Source: Novosphingobium aquimarinum (GTDB taxonomy: Bacteria; Pseudomonadota; Alphaproteobacteria; Sphingomonadales; Sphingomonadaceae). Taken from it: DNA of 64,000 nucleotides. The translations under genes and the position numbers were made by a program. Position 1 is the stretch's first letter, and each line of letters starts with the position of its first letter. Where the stretch lies: contig NZ_WRPO01000009.1 of NCBI RefSeq assembly GCF_009746585.1, forward strand, positions 62,001-126,000, read 5' to 3'. Below, piece by piece: positions 35,585-45,161 of this stretch. The notes under the pieces are model-generated. The model had not been told where the DNA came from, ran no database searches, and saw only the letters and a list, made by a program, of their open reading frames with translations.

Positions 35585-36177
35585 TCGAGCTCGCGCATCC
35601 AGAACTGCATCGGCTTCGCACTCGCGCGGTCCTCGCCATGCTCCTGCCAATCGAGGCTGGTGACGAGCCCGGGCACGGGCGCATAGCCGCGCCTGCGCCA
35701 GAAGGGCGCGAGATCGCGATAGTCGCCGGCTCGCGCCGGATGGTCGGGCGGTCGCACCACCGCGGCGAACATCGCGTAGCGCGCGCCGCACCGCCTTGCA
35801 TGCTCCTCGCGGTGATCGAAAAAGGCGCGCCCGATGCCATGCCCCCGCCACCGGGCCAGCAACACGCTTTCGCCGAAATAGAACACCTGCGCGGGATCGA
35901 GCGAGGTGGCAGCGACGGGATCGCGCAGCTCTGCTTCCTGCGCCGTCATCGGCGAAGCCGTCGCGATCCCGACAACGTCGCCGTCGCATCGTGCGACGAT
36001 CGCCACGGCATCGCGGGCCGCCACGAATGCGCGCAGATAGTCGCGCTCGTAGGCAGCATCGCCCTGATAGAGATAGGGATACTCGGCGAAGACCGTCATC
36101 CGAAGCTGCGCGAGATCGTCGATGATCGCGTCAACGGCGTGGCCCGTCATCGGTTCGATACGAAGTTTGCTGTCCAT
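35581..36177 (-). CDS. GNAT family N-acetyltransferase
   Basis: The 198-residue protein has the GNAT fold: [19 protein letters not shown] (strands 2-4) and the acetyl-CoA loop [19 protein letters not shown], with [15 protein letters not shown] toward the end. The acceptor is not predictable. The ATG at 36177 removes an unlikely 22-residue leader. It is convergent with the phosphatase gene and divergent from purC. Confidence 0.88.
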   Translation of the reverse strand: MDSKLRIEPMTGHAVDAIIDDLAQLRMTVFAEYPYLYQGDAAYERDYLRAFVAARDAVAIVARCDGDVVGIATASPMTAQEAELRDPVAATSLDPAQVFYFGESVLLARWRGHGIGRAFFDHREEHARRCGARYAMFAAVVRPPDHPARAGDYRDLAPFWRRRGYAPVPGLVTSLDWQEHGEDRASAKPMQFWMRELD

Positions 36178-36322
36178 TCTCACCTTATCAGGCCGCCTCG
36201 CCGGTTTGCTTTCGCATGGCCATGTCCTATATGCGCAACGCATTGCCCCGGCCGAATGGATCGCTGTTTGCGCGATCCATCGCGCTGGGGCCAGTTATCT
36301 ATTGTTCCCAGGGGATACCGCT

Positions 36323-37120
36323 ATGTCGCGTCGGCGCCAGATCTACGAGGGCAAGGCGAAGATCCTGTACGAAGGGCCCGAGCCCGGCACGATCATCCAG
36401 TATTTCAAGGACGATGCCACGGCCTTCAATGCCCAGAAAAAGGGCACGATCCAGGGCAAGGGCGTCATCAACAACCGCATCAGCGAGTATGTGTTCACGC
36501 GCCTCAACCATATCGGCGTGCCTAACCACTTCATCCGGCGTCTCAATATGCGCGAGCAACTGGTTCGCCAGGTTGAGATTATTCCGATCGAAGTCGTCGT
36601 GCGCAATGTCGCGGCCGGCTCGATCTCGAAGCGCCTGGGCATCCCCGAAGGCGAGCCGCTGCCGCACACCCTGCTCGAGTATTACTACAAGGACGATGCT
36701 CTGGGCGATCCGTTGATCGCCGAAGAACACATCGCCTGTTTCGGCTGGGCCTCGAACGAGGAAATGCAGGATATCTCTTCGCTCGCGATCCGCGTGAACG
36801 ACTTCCTGTCTGGCATGTTCGCCGCGATCAACATCCGACTCGTGGACTTCAAGCTGGAGTTCGGGCGGATCTGGGACGGCGATTTCAGCCGCATCATCCT
36901 GGCTGACGAGATCAGCCCGGACGGCTGTCGCCTGTGGGACATGCAAACCGGCGAAAAGCTCGACAAGGATCGCTTCCGCCGCGATCTCGGCGGCGAGGAA
37001 GAAGCCTATCAGGAAGTCGCGCGTCGCCTCGGACTGCTTCAGGACGACGGTACGCCGGGCGAAGTGTTCGATCTGAGCGCGCACCGAGGCAAGCTGCGCG
37101 GCGGCAAATCGCACAAGTAA
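36323..37120 (+). CDS. purC: SAICAR synthetase
   Basis: PurC joins CAIR and aspartate using ATP in purine synthesis. The 265-residue protein has the ATP-binding start [28 protein letters not shown], the substrate loop [15 protein letters not shown], and [10 protein letters not shown] with [19 protein letters not shown] before the ATG at 36323 supports the start. In many alphaproteobacteria purC is followed by purS and purQ; here those are 14 kb away on the other strand. Confidence 0.96.
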   Translation: MSRRRQIYEGKAKILYEGPEPGTIIQYFKDDATAFNAQKKGTIQGKGVINNRISEYVFTRLNHIGVPNHFIRRLNMREQLVRQVEIIPIEVVVRNVAAGSISKRLGIPEGEPLPHTLLEYYYKDDALGDPLIAEEHIACFGWASNEEMQDISSLAIRVNDFLSGMFAAINIRLVDFKLEFGRIWDGDFSRIILADEISPDGCRLWDMQTGEKLDKDRFRRDLGGEEEAYQEVARRLGLLQDDGTPGEVFDLSAHRGKLRGGKSHK

Positions 37121-37190
37121 CAATTCGCCAGCGACCGGACTTCGCCGTCAGAGTTCCAATGCCGAATTCTCTCGCCCTAACGCGAGTGTC

Positions 37191-40079
37191 ATGTCTGCCC
37201 TCGGCCGGATTCGACGACGCATGAGATCCTTTCGCCTTGCCTGGCTCGGTCTGTGTCTGGTCCTGTGGTCAGCGACGGGTATCGCTCAGGATGCGGCGCC
37301 GGATCGTTCCACGGAAGAACCGGACTGGGCCTTCGAAACCAGCGACATCCCGCTCGATCCCGGATACCGCTTCGGGCGGCTCGCAAACGGCATGCGCTAT
37401 GTCGTGCGCAGCAACGGCACGCCCGAAGGCACGGCGCTGATCCGCATGGTGATCGAAGCGGGCTCCTTCGACGAGCGCGATGACGAACAAGGCTTCGCCC
37501 ATTTCGTCGAACACATGGCGTTCAACGGGAGTACCCACGTCCCCGAAGGCGAAATGATCCCGCTGCTCGAGCGCGACGGGCTGGCTTTCGGTGCCGATAC
37601 CAATGCGTCCACCGGCTTCGAGCGCACGACGTACAAGCTCAACTTGCCGCGCACCGATCCCAGGCTGCTGCAGACCGCGCTCATGCTCATGCGCGAAACG
37701 GCGAGCGAGCTGACGATCGCGCCGGATGCGGTCGAGCGCGAACGCGGCGTCGTGCTTGCGGAAATGCGCGATCGCAACACCTGGCGATATCGTGACCTCG
37801 TGGCCAACACCAAGTTCCAATACCCCGACTCGCGCTTCGCCACGCGCTTTCCGATCGGCGTTCCCGAAACCGTTGCCGCCGCGACCGCGGATGCCCTTCG
37901 CGCCTTCTACGAGCGGACTTACGAACCCGCGAATACGACGCTCGTGGTCGTGGGCGACTTCGACCCGGACCTCGTCGAGCGGGAAATCCGGGCGCGGTTT
38001 GCCGACTGGCGCGGCCAGACGCCACGTCCGCAGCCCATGGCAGGCCCGATCGACCCGCAAGACAAAGATCGGGTGGCGATCTATGTCGATCCGGCCGTGT
38101 CGGAACGCACCATCGTGCAGCGGCTCAGCCCCTATCGCGATCTGCCGGACAGCATCGCGAACCGCCGCCAGAAAATGTTGGCCGGCATTGGCTATTCGAT
38201 CGTCAATCGACGTCTGCAGCGCCTCTCGCGCCAGCCCAATCCGCCGTTCCGCGGTGCCGGTTTCGGCACGGGCGACGTATTCGAGGCAGCGCGCGCCACG
38301 CGCCTCATCGTCGATACCGTCGACCGCAAGTGGCGACGCGGCCTGATCGCGGCTGCCCGTGAATATCGCCGCGCCCTGCTCTATGGGTTTGATAACGCGG
38401 AAGTGGCGGAACAAGTCGCCAATATCCGCACATCGATCGAGAACGCCGCAGCCTCGCGGGACACCCGCAGCAATGCCACGCTGGTGCAGGCGATCGAAAA
38501 CCTCCTCGAGGACGGAACCGTCCCCTCTCCCCCCGCAAGCGTGCTCGAACGGTTCGAGGCCCTGGCGCCGCAGATCACGCCCGAGACAGTGATGGCCGCG
38601 TTGGTTGCGGATGCCGAGCCGATCGAGGATCCGCTGATCCGGCTACGCACCCGTTTCGCCCCCGCGGGCGGCGAGGACGCGCTTCGTGCCGCGTGGGACG
38701 AAGCGATGGAGGCCGCGATCGACCAGGAACGCAGCACGAACCTTGCCGGCTTTGCCTATACCGACTTTGGCGCGCCCGGAGTTGTGGTGAGTGACCGGCG
38801 CGAACCGGTGCTCAACATCCGTGAAGTCGTCTTCGCCAATGGCGTCATGCTCAATCTCAAGCGGACCAGACTGGAAGAGGACCGGGTCCGCATTTCGCTG
38901 AGCCTCGATGGCGGGGACAAGCTCGATACCCGGGAAAATCCGCTGGCCACTGCGATGGTATCATACCTCGACGAGGGCGGACTTGGGAAACACAGCACCG
39001 ACGAACTCCAGTCGATCCTCGCCGGGCGCACGGTGTCAGTCAATTTCGGCGTCAGCGAAAGCAGCTTCGACGCGCGCGCCCTGACGACGCCGCGCGACCT
39101 TCAAATGCAATTGCAGTTGCTTGCTGCCGCCGTCAGCGATCCGGGTTATCGGCTGGAGGGCGAGATCGCCTACCGGCAGCAGATGAACACCTACTTTCTG
39201 CGCAAGGACGCGACGCCCGCATCCGCGCTCGGTGCCGCGCTCGGCGGCATCTTGTCCGACGGCGATCCGCGTTTCACTCTGCAGGATGTGGACGCATATC
39301 GAGCGCGGACCTTCGCCCAGCTGCGGGACGACATTTCCGAACGGCTGTCTCGAGGCGCGATCGAGATCGGCATCGTCGGCGACATCGACGAGGATCAGGC
39401 GATCGCGCTGGTCGCGGCGACGTTCGGTGCCCTGCCCGCCCGCGAGCCCGCGTTCCGCAGCTATGACCAGCAACCGCAACGCCCGTTCTCCGCCGACCGC
39501 AAGCCGCGCGTCGTCTACCACGACGGACCGGCCGATCAGGCGCTGCTGCGGCTCACCTGGCCCACTCGCGACGATTCCGATGCCGACGAAGCGCTGCGCC
39601 TCCAACTGCTCGAACGCATCGTCCGGGTCGAACTCACCGACACTTTGCGAGAGGCGCTCGGCAAAGCCTATTCGCCAAGCGCATCCAGCGCGCTGTCCCG
39701 CTACTGGAGCGGATACGGCACATTCGCGATCTCGGCTTCGGTCGATGTCGGAGAAGTCGCCGCAACGCGCGCGGCTATCGACGAGACCATCGCAGCCTTG
39801 CGGTCGAGTCCCCTGCCCGCCGACGTAGTGCGCCGTGCTCGAGCGCCCTTGGCCGAAGCCTATTGCAATGCGCTCAAGTCGAATGGCGGCTGGCTTTCGC
39901 TTGTCGACCGCGCGCAGAGCGAGCCGGAACGCATCGCGCGATATATGTCCGCCAGCAAACGACTCGACGCGATCACCCCTGCGGAAATTCAGACGCTGGC
40001 TTTGCGCTATCTGGATCCGCGGGCAGCGCTGGAAATCCTGGTGTTGCCGCGAGAGCCCGCGGCGTCGGACGCAGATTGA
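37191..40079 (+). CDS. M16 family zinc metallopeptidase
   Basis: The 962-residue protein has a signal peptide (LAWLGLCLVLWSATGIAQ) and the arrangement of pitrilysin-type periplasmic proteases. An active M16 domain carries HFVEHMAFNG (HxxEH zinc site), with the third ligand glutamate in ERGVVLAEMRD, followed by inactive M16 repeats. The DLQMQLQLLAAAVSDPGYR and VGDIDEDQAIALVAATFGALPAR segments are typical of the second half. It likely degrades peptides in the periplasm or outer membrane side. Start: ATG at 37191 or 37221; both keep the signal peptide. Confidence 0.93.
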   Translation: MSALGRIRRRMRSFRLAWLGLCLVLWSATGIAQDAAPDRSTEEPDWAFETSDIPLDPGYRFGRLANGMRYVVRSNGTPEGTALIRMVIEAGSFDERDDEQGFAHFVEHMAFNGSTHVPEGEMIPLLERDGLAFGADTNASTGFERTTYKLNLPRTDPRLLQTALMLMRETASELTIAPDAVERERGVVLAEMRDRNTWRYRDLVANTKFQYPDSRFATRFPIGVPETVAAATADALRAFYERTYEPANTTLVVVGDFDPDLVEREIRARFADWRGQTPRPQPMAGPIDPQDKDRVAIYVDPAVSERTIVQRLSPYRDLPDSIANRRQKMLAGIGYSIVNRRLQRLSRQPNPPFRGAGFGTGDVFEAARATRLIVDTVDRKWRRGLIAAAREYRRALLYGFDNAEVAEQVANIRTSIENAAASRDTRSNATLVQAIENLLEDGTVPSPPASVLERFEALAPQITPETVMAALVADAEPIEDPLIRLRTRFAPAGGEDALRAAWDEAMEAAIDQERSTNLAGFAYTDFGAPGVVVSDRREPVLNIREVVFANGVMLNLKRTRLEEDRVRISLSLDGGDKLDTRENPLATAMVSYLDEGGLGKHSTDELQSILAGRTVSVNFGVSESSFDARALTTPRDLQMQLQLLAAAVSDPGYRLEGEIAYRQQMNTYFLRKDATPASALGAALGGILSDGDPRFTLQDVDAYRARTFAQLRDDISERLSRGAIEIGIVGDIDEDQAIALVAATFGALPAREPAFRSYDQQPQRPFSADRKPRVVYHDGPADQALLRLTWPTRDDSDADEALRLQLLERIVRVELTDTLREALGKAYSPSASSALSRYWSGYGTFAISASVDVGEVAATRAAIDETIAALRSSPLPADVVRRARAPLAEAYCNALKSNGGWLSLVDRAQSEPERIARYMSASKRLDAITPAEIQTLALRYLDPRAALEILVLPREPAASDAD

Positions 40080-40254
40080 GCGGAATGTCTGCCGTCCTGG
40101 CAGCTTTTGGCTCTTATCTCATCCAAATCCGCGCGGAACTTGTGCTGGTCCGATCGGTTGCATGAAGCTACCAAGCTGACAAGCGCCTCCTCCCTTCGCC
40201 CGGGCGGGGCAAATTGCCAACGTTTCCAAGCCCTGACCGAATAGAGGAACGCCT

Positions 40255-42099
40255 TTGCCCGAACCCCTGATGCTGAAGATCGCGCTGATTGGCGCACTCG
40301 GCATGGCGGCCCAATGGATCGCCTGGAGGACCCGCAAGCCCGCCATCGTCTTCATGCTGGCGGCGGGAATCATCGCCGGACCGATCTTGGGCCTGCTCGA
40401 CCCCGCGCGCGACTTCGGTGATCTCCAGCAGCCCATCATCAAGCTGGCCGTCGCGGTGATCCTGTTCGAAGGCGGGTTGCAGCTCAACTTCCGGGATTTG
40501 CGCGAAGCCGGCCGCTCGGTGAAGCGACTGATCTTTCTCGGCGTGCCGCTCGGCTGGGCGGCCTGCACCTTTACGGTGCACTGGGGCATCGGCCTGAGCT
40601 GGGAGCTTTCCGCACTGTTCGGCGGCATTCTGGTGGTCACCGGTCCGACGGTGATCGGACCGATGCTGCGCGCGATCAGCGTGCCGCGGCGCGTGGCCGA
40701 TACGCTGAAATGGGAAGCGATCATCAACGATCCCATCGGCGCGCTGCTGGCGATCATCATTTTCGCGCAGATGACCTTTGCGGAAGAAGTCGGTCACCAT
40801 AGCACCAGCATACCGGCAGTGCTGGGCGCGTCCGCCGCTGCAGCGGTCCTGGGCTTCGCCTTGGGTTTCGCCGTGACCTGGGCTTTCCCGCGCGGTTACG
40901 TGCCTGAATACCTCAAGGCGCCGATGCTGCTGGTGCTGGTCATCGTTTCCTTCGTCATCGCGGACACGTTGCAGCACGAAAGCGGTCTCATCACCGTGAC
41001 CGTCATGGGCGTGACACTCGCGAACCGACCGACATTCTCGTCCGGCACGATCCGCCGCTTCAAGGAGGATCTCGCGGTCCTGCTGATAGCGGGCGTGTTC
41101 ATCATCCTGTCGGCAACGCTCGATTGGCAAGTGGTGAGCCGGGTCCAATGGAACTTCATCGTCTACATCCTTATGCTGATGTTCCTGGCGAGGCCGTTGA
41201 CCGTTGTGATCTCGTTGCTTGGCAGCGACATGCCTTGGCGCGAACGCCTGTTCATCGCCTGGATCGCGCCACGCGGCATCGTCGCCGTCGCCATCACCGG
41301 CCTGTTCGCGCTGCGGCTCACCGAAAACGACGTACCAGGCGCGGAATTGCTGGTTCCGCTGGCGTTCTTCACTGCGATCACGACCATCGTCGCGCACGGT
41401 TTCACCGCCCGATGGTGGGCCGGGCTGCTCGGGATCGCGCGCGGCGAAGGCAATGCCTTGATGATCGTGGGCATCAATCAATGGTCGGCCGCCGCCGCGG
41501 CGGCACTGAAGGACGCCGGCGTCGAAGTGATGATGACCGACAACTCGAAGTTTTCGCAACGTCATGCGCGAGCCCTCGGCCTCGAATCGCTCAAGGGCGA
41601 CGTCTTGAGCGACAAATTCCGCCACCGCTTCGATTGGATCGAATACCATCATGTCATCGCCGCTTCGGACAGCGACGCGTACAACGCGTTCGTTTGCGCC
41701 GAACTCGGTCCGGAACTGGGGTATGACAAAGTGCTGCAGATCGCGCCCGACAAGCGCGATGGCATGACGCAGCCCAAGGGAGGCACGGTGTTTCCCAGCC
41801 CGGTCGACATCTACCAACTCCAGACCCGAGCGACGGAGGGTTGGACGTTCAGCCCGACCCGGATCACCCAGGAATACGATTTCGACGCCTTCCAGGCCAA
41901 TCTCAGCGACGGCGACCTCGCCTTTGCCGTGGTTCGCGCCAACGGCACTTACGAGATCTTTTCCTCGGTGCGATCGCCGGCGGTCGGAGACGGCGACACG
42001 GTGATCACCTTCGTACCGCCCGAAACCGGCGCGGAACGCAAGGCCAAGCGCGACGCGAAAGGCGACGGCAAGAAGCCGACGAGTCCCGTTTCGGCCTGA
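40255..42099 (+). CDS. CPA1-type cation/proton antiporter with RCK-like C-terminus
   Basis: The 614-residue protein has about 12 membrane helices in the first 395 residues, with the CPA1 ion-site motif INDPIGALLAIIIF. The glycine-rich ILFEGGLQLNFRDL is also present. A cytoplasmic TrkA-N/RCK-like domain follows (ALMIVGINQWSAAAAAALKDAG, FDWIEYHHVIAASDSD), which suggests nucleotide- or ligand-gated Na+(K+)/H+ exchange. The start is TTG at 40255, with GAGGA 6 bases upstream. The first ATG at 40270 is 21 bases from it. It abuts the convergent gph gene. Confidence 0.92.
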   Translation: MPEPLMLKIALIGALGMAAQWIAWRTRKPAIVFMLAAGIIAGPILGLLDPARDFGDLQQPIIKLAVAVILFEGGLQLNFRDLREAGRSVKRLIFLGVPLGWAACTFTVHWGIGLSWELSALFGGILVVTGPTVIGPMLRAISVPRRVADTLKWEAIINDPIGALLAIIIFAQMTFAEEVGHHSTSIPAVLGASAAAAVLGFALGFAVTWAFPRGYVPEYLKAPMLLVLVIVSFVIADTLQHESGLITVTVMGVTLANRPTFSSGTIRRFKEDLAVLLIAGVFIILSATLDWQVVSRVQWNFIVYILMLMFLARPLTVVISLLGSDMPWRERLFIAWIAPRGIVAVAITGLFALRLTENDVPGAELLVPLAFFTAITTIVAHGFTARWWAGLLGIARGEGNALMIVGINQWSAAAAAALKDAGVEVMMTDNSKFSQRHARALGLESLKGDVLSDKFRHRFDWIEYHHVIAASDSDAYNAFVCAELGPELGYDKVLQIAPDKRDGMTQPKGGTVFPSPVDIYQLQTRATEGWTFSPTRITQEYDFDAFQANLSDGDLAFAVVRANGTYEIFSSVRSPAVGDGDTVITFVPPETGAERKAKRDAKGDGKKPTSPVSA

Positions 42100-42771
42100 T
42101 CAGAGTCGCCGCAGTGCGGGCACCAGCTGGTCGAAGTGATCGATCACGGCGCTGGCGCCGAGTTCCGCCGGCGGCGCGTCGCAGAAGCCGAAGCTGACTG
42201 CGACGCAGGGCACCCCGGCTGCGCTCGCCGCGCCGGTATCGTAAGTCGTGTCGCCGACGAACGCCGCGCGCCCGCCGCCCGCCCGCGCCACCATCTCGTT
42301 CAGCAAGTCGGGCTTCGGCTTGGCGCGTCCGGGGCCCAGCGTATCGCCGCCGATGATGGTGAAGAACCGGTCGGTCAACTGCAATTCGTTCAGCAGCCGG
42401 CGCGCCAGATGCTCGAGCTTGTTGGTGACGACCGCGGCGCGCACGTCAAGCTCGGCCAGTGTACGGAGCATGTCTGCTCCGCCGGGAAACAAGCGCGAGT
42501 GGACCGCGATGTTGTCCTCGTAATAGACGATCAGTTCGCCATGCAACTGCTCGAACCGGGCTTCGGGAACGGCGCCGCCCGTGAGGTCGAGGGCGCGTCC
42601 GAGCATCTTGCGCGCACCGCCGCCGATCAGATCGCGAATCCTGTCTGCCGGAACGGCTTCGCGCCCTTCCAGAGACAGCGCGTGATTGACGGCTGCCGCC
42701 AAGTCGCCATGAGTATCGAGGAGTGTCCCATCGAGGTCGAAACCCACGATGTCGAAAGGAAACGTAGTCAT
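42100..42771 (-). CDS. gph: Phosphoglycolate phosphatase (HAD)
   Basis: The 223-residue protein is a HAD hydrolase with motif I GFDLDGTLLDTHGDL, motif II VVTNKLEH, motif III Lys in KPKPDLL and motif IV FVGDTTYDTGAA. The cap domain type fits Gph, which removes 2-phosphoglycolate formed during DNA repair or oxygenation. The ATG at 42771 follows the family N-terminus. It is divergent from glmU, 60 bases away, a common neighbour pair in sphingomonads. Confidence 0.92.
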   Translation of the reverse strand: MTTFPFDIVGFDLDGTLLDTHGDLAAAVNHALSLEGREAVPADRIRDLIGGGARKMLGRALDLTGGAVPEARFEQLHGELIVYYEDNIAVHSRLFPGGADMLRTLAELDVRAAVVTNKLEHLARRLLNELQLTDRFFTIIGGDTLGPGRAKPKPDLLNEMVARAGGGRAAFVGDTTYDTGAASAAGVPCVAVSFGFCDAPPAELGASAVIDHFDQLVPALRRL

Positions 42772-42831
42772 CCACGCTCCGTTGGCCTGTCGTAGTGGAA
42801 ACGGCAAGCATTTGCTGGCAAACGGCGCTCC

Positions 42832-44196
42832 ATGACCAAAACCGCTGCGCCTCTCGCCGTCGTCATTCTCGCCGCCGGAAAAGGGACCCGGATGAAGAGC
42901 GACTTGCACAAAGTGCTTCATCCCGTCGCCGGCAGGCCGATGATCGAGCATTTGCTGGCAAGTGTCGCCGAACTCGAACCGGAGCGGCAAGTGGTCGTCG
43001 CCGGTCATGGGCGCGAGCAGTTGGAAAAGGCGCTAGCCGGGCGCGTCGGAATTGCGTTGCAGGAACCGCAACTCGGCACCGGTCACGCGGTTCAGCAGGC
43101 TGAGACCGCGTTGGCGGATTTCGCAGGCGACATCCTCATCCTCTACGGCGATGTGCCGTTCGTGAGCGCAGCGACCATGCGCACCATGCTCGATCGCCTG
43201 CACGGAAGTCACCAACCGCCCGTCGTGGTGCTTGGCTTCGAACCGCCCGATCCGCTTGCCTACGGCCGCATCGTCGCCGACGGTGATCGGATCATCTGGA
43301 TGGTCGAGCACAAGGATGCGACCCCTGAACAGCGCCAGGTAACTCTCTGTAATTCGGGCATCATGGCGGTTCGCTCAGCGGACCTTTTCGCCCTGCTTGC
43401 ACGCGTGAAAAACGACAATGCGGCAGGTGAATACTACCTGCCCGATATCGTCAACATCGCCATCGACGATGGCCGGCATGCCGCGGTCGTGATCACCCCC
43501 GACCCCGAAGAAGTGGGCGGGATCAACAGCCGCGCCGAACTGGCTCTGGCGGAGCAGCACTGGCAGGCCAGCCGGCGTGAACGAGCGATGGCGGACGGCG
43601 CCACTTTGATAGCGCCCGACACTGTCTGGTTTTCGTGGGACACCGCGATCGGCCGCGACGTCCTGATAGAACCCAATGTCGTTTTCGGTCCCGGCGTGAC
43701 CGTCGCCGACGACGTTACCATTCGCGCTTTCAGCCATATCGAGGGCGCGACCATAGCCGGCGGTGCCGAAGTGGGCCCTTACGCGCGGCTGAGGCCCGGA
43801 GCGGACCTTCGCGTAGGCTCCAAGGTCGGCAATTTCGTCGAGATCAAGAACGCCGTGATCGGTGCCGGAGCGAAAGCCAACCATCTTTCGTACATCGGCG
43901 ATGCCGATGTCGGCCCCCAGGCGAACATCGGCGCTGGCACGATTACCTGTAACTACGATGGCTATTTCAAACACCGCACGGTGATCGGGGATCGCGCCTT
44001 CATTGGTTCGAATTCCGCTCTCATCGCTCCGGTCCGGATCGGGGCCGATGCGATCGTGGCTGCGGGCAGCGCGGTCAGCCGCGATGTCGGCGATGGCGAG
44101 TTACGCCTGGTCCGGGGCGAGCAGCTGGTGAAGCCCGGCTGGGCAGACCGCTTCCACGATGCGATGAAGAAGAAGAAAGCCGACAAGGCGCAGTAG
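42832..44196 (+). CDS. glmU: Bifunctional UDP-GlcNAc pyrophosphorylase/GlcN-1-P acetyltransferase
   Basis: GlmU makes UDP-GlcNAc from glucosamine-1-phosphate for peptidoglycan and LPS. The 454-residue protein has the uridyltransferase loop LAAGKGTRMKS, YGDVPF, and a left-handed beta-helix with acetyltransferase residues in EIKNAVIGAGAKANHLSYIG and GAGTITCNYDG. It is followed after 31 bases by the AIM24-family gene and, 1 kb on, by glmS, so two steps of the pathway sit together. Confidence 0.97.
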   Translation: MTKTAAPLAVVILAAGKGTRMKSDLHKVLHPVAGRPMIEHLLASVAELEPERQVVVAGHGREQLEKALAGRVGIALQEPQLGTGHAVQQAETALADFAGDILILYGDVPFVSAATMRTMLDRLHGSHQPPVVVLGFEPPDPLAYGRIVADGDRIIWMVEHKDATPEQRQVTLCNSGIMAVRSADLFALLARVKNDNAAGEYYLPDIVNIAIDDGRHAAVVITPDPEEVGGINSRAELALAEQHWQASRRERAMADGATLIAPDTVWFSWDTAIGRDVLIEPNVVFGPGVTVADDVTIRAFSHIEGATIAGGAEVGPYARLRPGADLRVGSKVGNFVEIKNAVIGAGAKANHLSYIGDADVGPQANIGAGTITCNYDGYFKHRTVIGDRAFIGSNSALIAPVRIGADAIVAAGSAVSRDVGDGELRLVRGEQLVKPGWADRFHDAMKKKKADKAQ

Positions 44197-44227
44197 GGCC
44201 AGTTATCTCAAGCGGAGGAGCGCGACC

Positions 44228-45061
44228 ATGAGCAGCAGTCCTTGGAACCATACCCGCAGCAGCAGCCTGTCCGACGATATCGATTTCGAGATCAAGGGCC
44301 AGGAGCTGCAATTCGTCGAAATCGAGCTCGATCCGGGAGAAAGCGCGGTCGCCGAGGCCGGCGCGATGGTCTGGAAGGATTCCAGCGTCGAAATGACCAC
44401 CGTGTTCGGCGACGGCTCGCAGGCGGGGGCCGGCGGCGGCTTCATGGGCAAGCTGCTGGGCGCGGGCAAGCGCTTGGTAACGGGCGAGAGCCTCTTCACC
44501 ACCGTCTTCACCCACCACGGTTCGGGCAAGGCGCGCGTGGCTTTCGCCGCTCCCGTTCCCGGCGCGATCCTGCCGATCAAGCTCGACGACGTCGGCGGAC
44601 GGCTGATCTGCCAGAAAGATGCCTTCCTGTGCGCCGCCAAAGGCGTTTCGATCGGCATCCATTTCCAGCAGCGGATCATGACCGGCCTGTTCGGCGGCGA
44701 AGGCTTCATCATGCAGAAGCTGGAAGGCGATGGCTGGGTCTTCGTCCAGATGGGCGGCACCGTGATCGAGCGCGAACTCGCGCCCGGCGAGGAATTGCAC
44801 ATCGACACCGGCTGCGTCGCCGCCTTTACGTCGGACGTCGATTTCGACCTGGTGCGCGCGGGCTCGATCAAGTCGATGTTCTTCGGCGGCGAAGGCGTAT
44901 TTTTCGCCAAACTGCGCGGGCCGGGGAAAGTCTGGGTACAGTCGCTGCCGTTCTCTCGCCTCGCCGGTCGCATGCTTGCCGCGGCCATGCCGATGGGTGG
45001 GCAGAACCGCGGCGAAGGTTCGCTACTCGGGGGGCTCGGCGATCTGCTAGACGGCGATTGA
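44228..45061 (+). CDS. AIM24/TIGR00266 family protein
   Basis: The 277-residue protein is a TIGR00266/AIM24 beta-helical domain protein, recognised from VEIELDPGESAVAEAGAMVW, GGFMGKLLGAGKRL, SLFTTVFTH, FLCAAKGVSIG and FGGEGFIMQKLEGDGWVFVQ. It ends with a glycine-rich tail. The family is widespread but without a defined biochemical activity. In yeast AIM24 supports mitochondrial inner-membrane organisation. Placement between glmU and glmS suggests cotranscription with glmU, not necessarily function. An AGGAG precedes the ATG. Confidence 0.9.
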   Translation: MSSSPWNHTRSSSLSDDIDFEIKGQELQFVEIELDPGESAVAEAGAMVWKDSSVEMTTVFGDGSQAGAGGGFMGKLLGAGKRLVTGESLFTTVFTHHGSGKARVAFAAPVPGAILPIKLDDVGGRLICQKDAFLCAAKGVSIGIHFQQRIMTGLFGGEGFIMQKLEGDGWVFVQMGGTVIERELAPGEELHIDTGCVAAFTSDVDFDLVRAGSIKSMFFGGEGVFFAKLRGPGKVWVQSLPFSRLAGRMLAAAMPMGGQNRGEGSLLGGLGDLLDGD

Positions 45062-45161
45062 CGAACGCGCGCGGTTCGGTGCGTTAAACCCAAATTCAAT
45101 CCGGCCATGCCATGTCCGGCACTCAACCCATTAACCCTCAATAGCGGGGCATGACCAGCAT

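Noticed and set aside
40168..41817. A 549-codon minus-strand frame opposite the antiporter
   Set aside because: Arg/Asp/His-rich composition typical of antisense frames; the plus-strand gene has clear membrane helices and motifs.
45084..45099. Possible CtrA site upstream of glmS (TTAA-N7-TTCA)
   Set aside because: The second half-site is imperfect and there is no supporting context.
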